In this document: positions 55,310 through 62,481 of the stretch, in pieces
How the letters are laid out: every line of letters begins with the position of its first letter
Position numbering within the stretch: position 1 is the stretch's first letter
Notes under the pieces: model-generated
The model's database searches: none
Seen by the model: only the letters and a program-made list of their open reading frames with translations
What the model was told of the DNA's origin: nothing
Translations under genes and position numbers: made by a program
Assembly (NCBI GenBank): GCA_902768975.1
Contig: CACXMZ010000002.1
Span: forward strand, 62,001-126,000
Reading direction: 5' to 3'
Origin: an uncultured Coriobacteriaceae bacterium
Lineage (GTDB): Bacteria > Actinomycetota > Coriobacteriia > Coriobacteriales > Eggerthellaceae
Length of the DNA stretch: 64,000 bases

Positions 55310-56479
55310 ATGATCCAACGCATAGCAAAAGATGCGCTGCTACGATTAGCTTCTCAATTTCCCGTGGTCGGAGTGACAGGACCAAGACAAAGTGGAAAAT
55401 CCACGTTAGTTCAAGAAGTATTTCCTGAAAAAAGATATGTAACACTGGACGATGACAGCATTCGTACGATTGCCGCGTCTAATCCGAAGGACTTCATAGA
55501 CGCGTTTCCTGATGGGGTAATTGTCGACGAGGCGCAGAAGGTTCCTGAGCTTTTTAATGCTCTCAAATTGAAGGTGGATTCGGAAAAAAGTGAAGCGGGA
55601 AAGTTTATTCTTACCGGATCTAGCCAGTTCAAGCTCAAGAAAAACATGACGGACAGCCTTGCTGGAAGAGCCTTCTTTCTGGAGTTACTTCCATTTTCTA
55701 TTCAAGAATTGAAGGCTGAAGGCGTATTGCCTGACAGTCCGTATGACCTGATTTTTAGGGGAACGTATCCGCCTCTTCACGACTCGGAAAAAAACTTTAT
55801 TTCGGAAGACTGGTTCGAGGGATATATTGACACCTATATTTCCAGAGATGTAGAAGATTTGATTAATGCATCTAATGCCCAGACTTTCAAGAAGTTTATT
55901 CAAATCTGCGCGCTGCACAGCGGTCAGATGCTATCCATGGACAACATCGCCCGAAATGTGGGGGTAACGGCGCCCACAATAAAAAGTTGGCTCTCGATTT
56001 TGGCGCGTTCATATGTCATTCATTTTCTTGAGCCAGACAGCAACAATTTAGGAAGATCCCTTGTTAAGTCACCGAAGCTATACTTTATAGACACAGGACT
56101 TTTATGTCATCTACTAAGGATTGAAAGCAAAGAAGAACTGCTCTTAAGCGAAAAAAAGGGTGCAATCGTAGAAACCTTCGCCGTATCGGAGCTACTAAAG
56201 CATAGAACGAATGCGGGCCGAAAGGGCAATCTTACATACTTTAGAGACAGGACGGGATTTGAGGTGGATACCATTGCAGACTGGAAGCATTCGTTTGCTA
56301 TCGAAATCAAAAGCACGTCAGAAAGCGAAGCAAAAGCGGCAAAGAACCTTAGGAGATATTTGGAACTGAAAAAACACAACGATTCAAAAGGTGCGGTCTT
56401 TTATCTTGGTGATTTAACTTTGAAAATGAACGGTGTTGATTATGTTGGATGGAGAGACTGGGGAAATTATCAAGACTAG
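55310..56479 (+). CDS. AAA ATPase of the DUF4143 family
   Basis: 389 residues. N-terminal P-loop GPRQSGKSTLVQ (Walker A) and GVIVDEAQKVPEL (Walker B), LTGSSQFKL as sensor, a winged-helix-like middle (NIARNVGVTAPTIKSWLSIL), and a C-terminal DUF4143 nuclease-like part (KKGAIVETFAVSELLKHR ... GFEVDTIADWKHSFAIEIKS). Such genes are common, often mobile, and their role is unclear. Base composition is clearly more AT-rich than the neighbours, suggesting horizontal acquisition. GGAGA precedes the ATG. Confidence 0.85.
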   Translation: MIQRIAKDALLRLASQFPVVGVTGPRQSGKSTLVQEVFPEKRYVTLDDDSIRTIAASNPKDFIDAFPDGVIVDEAQKVPELFNALKLKVDSEKSEAGKFILTGSSQFKLKKNMTDSLAGRAFFLELLPFSIQELKAEGVLPDSPYDLIFRGTYPPLHDSEKNFISEDWFEGYIDTYISRDVEDLINASNAQTFKKFIQICALHSGQMLSMDNIARNVGVTAPTIKSWLSILARSYVIHFLEPDSNNLGRSLVKSPKLYFIDTGLLCHLLRIESKEELLLSEKKGAIVETFAVSELLKHRTNAGRKGNLTYFRDRTGFEVDTIADWKHSFAIEIKSTSESEAKAAKNLRRYLELKKHNDSKGAVFYLGDLTLKMNGVDYVGWRDWGNYQD

Positions 56480-56558
56480 AAATTGGTAAAAATGTAGGAC
56501 AGAATGGGCTAGTTAGCGTATAAGTCAATGGAAAAGGGATTAACGGAAAGGAACGACC

Positions 56559-56768
56559 ATGACGGACCAGAAAAAAGTAATGACTCCGGAAGAAATTCTT
56601 GAAGCCGCAAAAGGCGAAGGCTACGAGCTTTCTGACGACGAACTTGAAATGGTTGCCGCAGGCGGTGAATGGGTAAACGAAGCCTGCCCCAATTGTGGTC
56701 ATACGGGCACCATGTATTGCCCTGGCACGGGCGTGTCCAGGTGCGGCAAGTGCGGTTCTACCTGGTAG
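56559..56768 (+). CDS. Nif11-leader RiPP precursor-like peptide 1 (Cys-rich core)
   Basis: 69 residues. The leader MTPEEILEAAKGEGYELSDD...EMVAAGG is a Nif11-type leader ending in a double-glycine site (residues 35-36). The remaining 33 residues start EWVNEACPNCG and contain five Cys (43, 46, 54, 62, 65), two of the pairs as C-x2-C, giving a zinc-ribbon look. It ends in Thr-Trp like peptide 2. AAAGGA precedes the ATG. No modification enzyme is directly beside it; the candidate enzymes are at 58.6-63.2 kb. A double hairpin follows. It could also be a non-secreted zinc-binding small protein. Confidence 0.65.
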   Translation: MTDQKKVMTPEEILEAAKGEGYELSDDELEMVAAGGEWVNEACPNCGHTGTMYCPGTGVSRCGKCGSTW

Positions 56769-56797
56769 TTACCTGTAGTTTTTCGTAATAGACAAGC

Positions 56798-56845
56798 GGG
56801 CGCATGAAGCGCCCTGTGTGAGCGCGCCCCAAGGGGCGCGCTCTG
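56798..56845 (+). terminator. Double hairpin, likely terminator
   Basis: GGGCGC-ATGAA-GCGCCC (56798-56814) and a strong GAGCGCGCCCC-AA-GGGGCGCGCTC (56820-56843) followed by TGTTAT, 30-75 bp past the peptide 1 stop. Confidence 0.65.
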
Positions 56846-57009
56846 TTATGGCACGACTAAAAAACAGACCAGAAAACTGCGCCTAAAAACCCTGCAAGGC
56901 GCCCTGTTTTTACTACGGTTCAAACCAAGGATGCAATTAAGCTGTCCCATGAATGCCCCTAAGAGCTATAATGAGGTATATCGTTTTCGGATGCCTTCAG
57001 GGGGTATAT

Positions 57010-57993
57010 ATGGCTGCCAACAGCAAGCAGAAACTAAAGCTTCTTTACTTGTATAAAATGCTCGACGAACAGACCGATGCCGAACATGGTCTGTCCATGG
57101 CGCAAATCCTCGAAAAACTTGAAGAAGAAGGCATTTCGGCCGAACGCAAGGGCATTTACCGCGACCTGGGCATCCTGCGTGAATTCGGGTGCACCGTCAA
57201 CACCATTCAGCGCATGCCCGTTGAATATACGATGGAAAAAAGCGGGCTTGATCTTGCCGAACTTACCCTGCTTTCCGACGCCGTACAGTCGAGCCGCTTC
57301 CTTACCAAGCAGACTGCCGACCGCCTGAGCAAAAAGGTGGCAGCACTCGCTAGCGTGCATGAACGGGAAGCCTTGTGCGGACGCGTGCATGTGGATGGCC
57401 GCGTGAAAAGCCAGAGCGATTCGGTTTTCTACAACGTGGACACCATCCACGCCGCCATACGCGAAAAGAAAAAGATAAGCTTCCTGTATTACAAGTACGA
57501 CACGAATGTTCAGCCGGTCATCCAGCACGGCGGCAAACCCTATGACCTGACGCCCGTGCAGGTGGTGTTTGCCGACGGCTTTTATTATTTGATTACCTGG
57601 TCGGACAAGCACGAAGACTTCGTGCGCTTCCGCGTGGACCGCATGCGTCTGGTGCAAGTGGGCGCGGAAGCTGCCACGCGCAACCAACGCATTGCCAACT
57701 ACAATCTGGAAGATTTTGCCTACCAAGCCTTTGGTATGTACGACGGCGAAGTGACGAAGGCCAAGCTGCTCGTGGCGCCCGACGCCATGGATGTTGTGGT
57801 CGACCGATTTGGCACCGACCTGCGCGTTAAGCGCATTACCGACGGCAGTGCCGAAGTGGCCGTGACCGTGCGCAAGAGCGCCCAATTCTTCGGTTGGGTG
57901 GCGGGAACCAATGGCGCCATAAGCCTTATTGGCCCTAAGGCGCTGGTCAAGGAATACAAATCCTGGTTAAAGCAGCTGCTGAAGAAGGTTTAG
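57010..57993 (+). CDS. WYL-domain transcription regulator
   Basis: 327 residues. An N-terminal helix-turn-helix (about 8-70, with SMAQILEKLEEEGISAERKGIYRDLGILREFG) precedes a WYL ligand-binding domain (about 140-225; AAIREKKKISFLYYKYD and LTPVQVVFADGFYYLITW) and a WCX-like C-terminus. Such proteins sense nucleic-acid or other ligands and often control defence or accessory loci. The ATG at 57010 has GGGGG upstream and TATAAT at 56967-56972 fits its promoter; the frame opens earlier without support. The stop overlaps the convergent gene at 57990 by four bases. Confidence 0.85.
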   Translation: MAANSKQKLKLLYLYKMLDEQTDAEHGLSMAQILEKLEEEGISAERKGIYRDLGILREFGCTVNTIQRMPVEYTMEKSGLDLAELTLLSDAVQSSRFLTKQTADRLSKKVAALASVHEREALCGRVHVDGRVKSQSDSVFYNVDTIHAAIREKKKISFLYYKYDTNVQPVIQHGGKPYDLTPVQVVFADGFYYLITWSDKHEDFVRFRVDRMRLVQVGAEAATRNQRIANYNLEDFAYQAFGMYDGEVTKAKLLVAPDAMDVVVDRFGTDLRVKRITDGSAEVAVTVRKSAQFFGWVAGTNGAISLIGPKALVKEYKSWLKQLLKKV

Positions 57994-58493
57994 GTACGTT
58001 TCCAGCAAAGGTCGTATTGCTGATTTGTTTTGAAGCCCGCCTCGTCCAGGTCAGGCACCATAATAACGCGAGCACGTGTGTCCACGTCACCCGACCAGAT
58101 GGCGGTCGGCCGCGGGTCTAAGCGCATGACCACGTCGCCATGTTCGAAGCGCAGCACGGCAAGACCGTCTTCATACCATGTGTTAGTTAAGTCGTCCCAA
58201 AGGCGGAAATTTTCGAGCACCATATTGTCGTTTTCTACCAAGTCGAGCCGTGGAGGCATACCTTGAAATGAAAGCGACAACACCAAGCGTCCTTCCAAGT
58301 ACACAGGCCCCGAGCTCGGAGCAATGCTTTCGAGGAGGGCATGGTTTGGCACACTAAGTTGCTCTAATGCGAGGCGTGGAGCGCCAAGCTGTTTTTTCGC
58401 TCCGGCTTTTGCTACTGTAGCCCTCTTTTTCGTTCCAGGTTTTGACGCCCGTGTTTGTTTCTGTGTTGTATTCGTTGTATTTGTACGTCCCAT
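57990..58493 (-). CDS. Hypothetical protein with basic N-terminal tail
   Basis: 167 residues from the ATG at 58491-58493, which has AAGGAGA upstream; the frame starts earlier without a site. The first 45 residues are Lys/Thr/Gln-rich and disordered. The rest has a beta-rich look (GPVYLEGRLVLSLSFQG, MVLENFRLWDDLTNTWYEDG, HGDVVMRLDP). No family recognised. It lies 115 bp downstream of the HipA-like gene on the same strand, after a palindromic repeat, so it may or may not belong to that operon. Confidence 0.5.
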   Translation of the reverse strand: MGRTNTTNTTQKQTRASKPGTKKRATVAKAGAKKQLGAPRLALEQLSVPNHALLESIAPSSGPVYLEGRLVLSLSFQGMPPRLDLVENDNMVLENFRLWDDLTNTWYEDGLAVLRFEHGDVVMRLDPRPTAIWSGDVDTRARVIMVPDLDEAGFKTNQQYDLCWKRT

Positions 58494-58584
58494 TGCTTCG
58501 TTTCTCCTTACATTTTTCGCTAGCTTATTGCAACGCAGGCAAGGTCCAAGTCCACGCCATGGGACACAAAGAAGGTTTTTGAAC

Positions 58585-58609
58585 AACACAGGGGACAGTT
58601 CCCTGTGTT
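58585..58609. repeat. 25-bp REP-like palindrome, copy 1
   Basis: AACACAGGGGACAGTTCCC then TGTGTT. It is an imperfect palindrome and identical to the copy at 63237-63261. It begins at the stop codon of the HipA-like gene (58608-58610, read on the minus strand). Confidence 0.85.
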
Positions 58610-59789
58610 AACCCTGAACAATTTCCTTCACGTAGTCGCGCTGCGCTACAAACACACGCGAAACGAGGTCTGCGAAGGCGGGCGGCAGACTCTGGCAGGA
58701 TGCGAATGCATCCTTGACGGCGTCTTCGAAGCCTTCAAGTTTTCGCATGTCACACCAGGACCAATCCCACGACGGGTCTAAGAAAGAAAAGCGTTGCGCA
58801 CAAAACAAATTAACAAGCACGGGGTTTTCGCAATAATACGAAAGAGGAGTCCCGTCGAGCGGAATACCGAAAGCGCCGTCGTAGTCAAAGATGGGTGCCG
58901 CACGCCACACGTCCGTGCTGATTTTGCGTATGGCGCCGACGTTGCCTACGTTGAAATCCGAAAAAAGCGCAAGGCAGGCGAAGCATGCCCGCCTGGCTAC
59001 GTGGGACGAAGCGTCCTCAATTCCGATAGCAGTATAGATATCGACAAGGGCGTCGCATGTCTCCGCCCTCATGCCACCTCCGGCAAAAACGGGACTTTCC
59101 CACGCGTCCACTATCGCGCAGAGCCTGTTCCCGTTGGCAAGTTCTTCGTCGGGGGCAAGCATGAGCGGGCTGACCGAGCAAGGCCTGCCAGAGCGCTCCA
59201 CTACATCCAGGGGAATGAAGTGCCCTTCGCCAAAAAGCAAGGAACATAGTTCGGCACCCAACTTAGCCCCTGCGAGTTCCGCACCATCGGGGTATTCAGC
59301 AGCTTTGACAAGGTAGATGCCTTCGCCGTTGCGCTCCCATGCTTTAACAGCATGACCAGACGTCGTGACTTCAGGAACATTGGGCGAAGCGTCCGCTAGG
59401 TGTGCGTAATCACCCGTAAGAACCGCTTCACCAAAGCTCGGGTCCCAAGCATTGTCGTGGAAGTTCACGTCCTTCCAACCCTCTGTGCTGCCAGGGCTGC
59501 GGTACCAAAGCTGGTCGGTGAGAGAAACACCATGCCCCATGAGGACAATGTCAACAGGCGACCTTGCTCCAAAGGCCGCAAGAATGTCGTCCTTGTCGCT
59601 GCGAAGGGGCGAAATAGCCCGCCTTAACACGAGCATCGACAAAAACCGGTCACTGTTTTCTTGGGTCAGCCCAAAAGAAGAGGCCAGGCTGCTGTTCAGC
59701 ACATTGACGATATGTGCTTTGCCCGTTACCGGGTCAACGTCGAAGTCGACCAGCTCTTGGTCGCCTTGCATGAGTGTGCGCCTGACCAT
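58608..59789 (-). CDS. HipA-like kinase
   Basis: 393 residues. The N-terminal part has MGHGVSLTDQLWYRSPGSTE and WKDVNFHDNAWDPSFGEAV, typical of HipA-like proteins of Gram-positives. Kinase-like elements follow: a candidate ATP lysine in GIYLVKAAEYPDG, a catalytic-loop candidate SDFNVGNVGAI, and a metal-binding FDYDGAFG. No HipB-type DNA-binding antitoxin is adjacent. It starts 21 bp after a Nif11-leader peptide gene, so a role in modifying or regulating that peptide is possible; ATP-dependent phosphorylation is inferred. The ribosome site before the ATG is weak. A palindromic repeat begins at the stop. Confidence 0.6.
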   Translation of the reverse strand: MVRRTLMQGDQELVDFDVDPVTGKAHIVNVLNSSLASSFGLTQENSDRFLSMLVLRRAISPLRSDKDDILAAFGARSPVDIVLMGHGVSLTDQLWYRSPGSTEGWKDVNFHDNAWDPSFGEAVLTGDYAHLADASPNVPEVTTSGHAVKAWERNGEGIYLVKAAEYPDGAELAGAKLGAELCSLLFGEGHFIPLDVVERSGRPCSVSPLMLAPDEELANGNRLCAIVDAWESPVFAGGGMRAETCDALVDIYTAIGIEDASSHVARRACFACLALFSDFNVGNVGAIRKISTDVWRAAPIFDYDGAFGIPLDGTPLSYYCENPVLVNLFCAQRFSFLDPSWDWSWCDMRKLEGFEDAVKDAFASCQSLPPAFADLVSRVFVAQRDYVKEIVQG

Positions 59790-59810
59790 GGGCCTACGTT
59801 CGTGCGCGCA

Positions 59811-59981
59811 CTACCAGGTTTCGTTCATGCAGTTATACCATGCGCCACCTGCGATGGAATCAAGCTGCTCTTCGGTGAGTTCGATGCCTTCGGCTTCGGC
59901 GAGCATAACTAGTTCGTCGGCATTCTTGCAGGCGCGTGCCTTTTCCATTTGTTCAGGAGTTAATTCGTTTATGCTGGCCAT
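59811..59981 (-). CDS. Nif11-leader RiPP precursor-like peptide 2
   Basis: 56 residues, read directly from the minus strand. The leader has INELTPEQMEKARACKNADE and then LAEAEGIELTEEQLDSIAGG, a Nif11-type helix pattern with Gly-Gly at residues 45-46. The short core is AWYNCMNETW: two Trp, one Tyr and one Cys in ten residues. AGGTAG precedes the ATG. It sits between paralogue B (66-bp gap) and the HipA-like gene (21-bp gap) on the same strand, so it is embedded in a likely operon. The Trp-x-Asn after Gly-Gly and the Thr-Trp end are shared with peptide 1. Confidence 0.75.
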   Translation of the reverse strand: MASINELTPEQMEKARACKNADELVMLAEAEGIELTEEQLDSIAGGAWYNCMNETW

Positions 59982-60047
59982 CTTCTACCTGCTTCCCGTC
60001 GGAGTTGGTTTCGAAGTCTTGCTGTAACTTACGACTATTTTACGCTG

Positions 60048-61046
60048 CTACAAACTAATTCGTCCTGCTTGTAGGTAAATCTTCGTGTCGAAAACCTTGT
60101 CTGCACGCACGCGAAACTTCGCATACAGGGGGATGCAGTAAAGCGCTTGCGAAACTGTGCTGTTTTGTATCGCCTTCGAAAACATGGTGTCTGGAATGTG
60201 CTGCAATCGGGCATCGGCGACGTGTGAATTCACGGCGAATTCCATAAGCCGTGCCGCAGCACCACCAGGTTCCCAAGGCGGGCGCGCCGTGCTTGCGGGC
60301 ACAAGGGGAAGTTGGGCGGAAATACCCACGGTTTGCCCGAGCCTTTCGTTAGAAAGAAGGTCGAACTGAAGCTCCATGCCGAAGGGCGATGCAGCCACTT
60401 CAGCACCAACGTTGCGGACCGCTGGGCCTTCAACGGCAAAGCCAATATTCTGGAAGTCTTCCTCAAGCTTTGCAGGGTCGGCTGCATACGTGCGTTTTAG
60501 GTCCTTGTTAACGAAGCAGTCAACTCGAACGGGAGCGCCTGGCCTGCCTGGATGCACGCCGAAATACCACACGCGCCAGCCCTGCGGAAGGCGCTTTATG
60601 AAGCCCTGATAGAGCTCTGCTGCTTCGGGCCTGCCCACGTGTGCGAAGAAACCCTCGGCGTCGAAAGCATTGGCAGCATTCACATTGACGTGCACGGCGG
60701 GGGCTTCAATTCGGCCTTCGCCTACGTCGTACGCGAGCGCGATGCCGCCGCCTTCGCGGGGTGCAGATGCATACCAATTCAACAGTTCACCGTGGCCGTC
60801 CAGAGCACTCGGAGTAAAGGGGGCATACTCATGTATACCTTCGTTACTGTAGGCAACATGCAAGTCGAAACGCGGCGGGCCAGTAAGCGGAATCTCGAAC
60901 CAGAGGATGGGCGCCAAGGCGCCGAGCGAAGCACGCTGGCATGCCTCTTGCGCGAGCAGGGTGCTCGTTCCAAATAGGTCGTGTTCTACCTTCTTGGAAG
61001 CCAGGCGGTACAAGGTTTCGTACGCTGTGGTTGCTTCGGCACTCAT
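60048..61046 (-). CDS. Unknown enzyme-like protein, paralogue B
   Basis: 332 residues from the ATG at 61044-61046, which overlaps the stop of paralogue A as ATGA and has GAGGTGG upstream; translation is therefore coupled. It shares several blocks with paralogue A: FEIPLTGPPRFDL, FGVHPGRPGAPVRVD, LEEDFQNIGF, MELQFDLL, and a C-terminal FRVRADKVFDTKIYLQ. The alternation of amphipathic helices and strands and the final K-x-YL strand are compatible with an ABBA-type prenyltransferase fold, but no motif proves it. It precedes a Nif11 peptide gene. Function unknown; peptide modification is a hypothesis. Confidence 0.55.
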   Translation of the reverse strand: MSAEATTAYETLYRLASKKVEHDLFGTSTLLAQEACQRASLGALAPILWFEIPLTGPPRFDLHVAYSNEGIHEYAPFTPSALDGHGELLNWYASAPREGGGIALAYDVGEGRIEAPAVHVNVNAANAFDAEGFFAHVGRPEAAELYQGFIKRLPQGWRVWYFGVHPGRPGAPVRVDCFVNKDLKRTYAADPAKLEEDFQNIGFAVEGPAVRNVGAEVAASPFGMELQFDLLSNERLGQTVGISAQLPLVPASTARPPWEPGGAAARLMEFAVNSHVADARLQHIPDTMFSKAIQNSTVSQALYCIPLYAKFRVRADKVFDTKIYLQAGRISL

Positions 61047-62065
61047 GCTTCCACCTCGCCAGCAGAGAATCTGAGATAGAACTTCGCCGGCTGCGCAACG
61101 CCCCCAGCAAACTTGACCTTCGCGTAGTTGAACAGGCAACAAAGGGCGAACCTGCCCGTGGTCCCGTCTTCGCGGTCGAATGGCACATGGCGCGCTAAGG
61201 CTGCGCCCGCAATAAGCTTCCAGCGATTGTCTGCAAGCCCCCAGTCCTGCAAGATGCTACAGAGGTGGGCACCGTAGCCGCTTTCCATACAGGCGCGAGC
61301 TTCGCGCGGTTTCGTTTCATTGAACGAAAGTGACAAGCCGAATATGTCTCTGAGTGTTCCGTCGGGCATAATGTCGAACTGGAAGTCGATGGACGGTGCA
61401 AGCGTAAGGAAGGTACTGCATTGTTCGAGCATTTCACTGTTGTAGGCGGAAAAACCAATTTGGTCGAACTGCGCCGCAAGGAGTGCAGGATCCTTAGCGC
61501 ATGCCTTTTGAATGTCGCCTGCCAGATAGCCTCCGATACGCATCGGAGTGCCCGCCCGTCCTGGGAAGAGGCCCACATAGGCTGGCGGCCAGCCTTCGGA
61601 CATGCGGTCGGCTACTGCGAGGAAGCTTTCCGTCCGGGCGCCTTCGCCGATGGATTCCAGAAAGGGCGCAATTAGATTTTGGTGTTTGCGGTACTGCAGG
61701 TACACGCCTGCGCGTTCGGTTTCGCCAGCCGATGTATCCAGCTCGATCCCGCAACTCGCATTAACGCCTGTCGCGCAAACATCTGCAAACCAGTCAAACA
61801 TTGCCTGGTAGCCAAAGCCCGCCCCTGGTGCGAACTTGGAGCCGGGCTGCATGCTGTGATGGACCGAAAGCAAGTCGAAGCCCGGAGGACCAAAGAGAGG
61901 AAACTCTAGGTAAGCATCTGGATAGTCGTCGCCTATGAGCGTGCGTTCGTAAACGCTCCGCGCGATGTCGAAGCTATTCCCGAACAGCGCTTCACCCCTG
62001 CCGTCTTTTGCGGCAATTAAATACAGCGCATCGAACACCGTCATCTGAGATGGTTTTCCAGCCAT
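61043..62065 (-). CDS. Unknown enzyme-like protein, paralogue A
   Basis: 340 residues from the ATG at 62063-62065; an ATG seven codons later is also possible, and neither has an ideal ribosome site. It is homologous to paralogue B, with LEFPLFGPPGFDL, VGLFPGRAGTPMRIG, LLAAQFDQIGF, SIDFQFDIMPDG and a C-terminal AKFYLRF. First gene of the minus-strand operon A-B-peptide 2-HipA-like. No signal peptide or membrane segment. The family was not recognised. A tandem pair of related proteins with a precursor peptide suggests two modification steps or a heterodimer. Confidence 0.55.
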   Translation of the reverse strand: MAGKPSQMTVFDALYLIAAKDGRGEALFGNSFDIARSVYERTLIGDDYPDAYLEFPLFGPPGFDLLSVHHSMQPGSKFAPGAGFGYQAMFDWFADVCATGVNASCGIELDTSAGETERAGVYLQYRKHQNLIAPFLESIGEGARTESFLAVADRMSEGWPPAYVGLFPGRAGTPMRIGGYLAGDIQKACAKDPALLAAQFDQIGFSAYNSEMLEQCSTFLTLAPSIDFQFDIMPDGTLRDIFGLSLSFNETKPREARACMESGYGAHLCSILQDWGLADNRWKLIAGAALARHVPFDREDGTTGRFALCCLFNYAKVKFAGGVAQPAKFYLRFSAGEVEA

Positions 62066-62115
62066 GTTTATAGGATAGCACCTTGCTTTTTCACGCACGC
62101 CACGGGTTTGCCAAC

Positions 62116-62152
62116 AACGTAGGAGACAGTTCTATGTATTCCCCCCTGTGTT
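62116..62152. repeat. Degenerate copy of the REP-like palindrome
   Basis: 62116-62140 matches the 25-bp repeat at 19 of 25 positions (core GAGACAGTTC), followed by a half-site CCCCTGTGTT at 62143-62152. It lies in the divergent promoter region between paralogue A and peptide 3. Confidence 0.55.
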
Positions 62153-62223
62153 GCAGCGGGCACGCCAGGACATTCCTCGATAATTGCGCGTATAAGATGT
62201 ATAAGCAACAATGAGGAGGAACC

Positions 62224-62442
62224 ATGGCACACGATAACACCGACAACATGTCCAACGACGTGAAGGCGAAGCTGCGCGGCTGCGAGACTGCCGACGAGAT
62301 CGCAGAACTCGCCCAAGAGGAGGGCTGCGAGCTCACCGACGAACAGCTCGAGAGCTTCTCCGGCGGCTGGGCGGGCAAATGCGACGACTATACCTGCACC
62401 AGCGACACCTGCGATACGTATACAAAAAATATAGGCGAGTGA
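62224..62442 (+). CDS. Nif11-leader RiPP precursor-like peptide 3 (periodic Cys)
   Basis: 72 residues. The leader (SNDVKAKLRGCETADEIAEL then CELTDEQLESFSGG) is a clear Nif11-type leader with Gly-Gly at 47-48. The core starts WAGKCDDYTCTSDTCDTY: Cys 53, 58 and 63 are spaced every five residues in an Asp/Thr/Tyr-rich context. GGAGGA precedes the ATG. The next gene, 39 bp downstream, is a QueC-like enzyme. Codon use favours GAG, unlike most of the window, so the pair may have been acquired together. Confidence 0.75.
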   Translation: MAHDNTDNMSNDVKAKLRGCETADEIAELAQEEGCELTDEQLESFSGGWAGKCDDYTCTSDTCDTYTKNIGE

Positions 62443-62481
62443 CGATTGCCCATGCCTAGCTAGCTTCTCGCACCAGGCAGC

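Noticed and set aside
58608-59981. Classical HipBA toxin-antitoxin module
   Set aside because: The small ORF next to the HipA-like gene is a Nif11-leader peptide, not a helix-turn-helix HipB.
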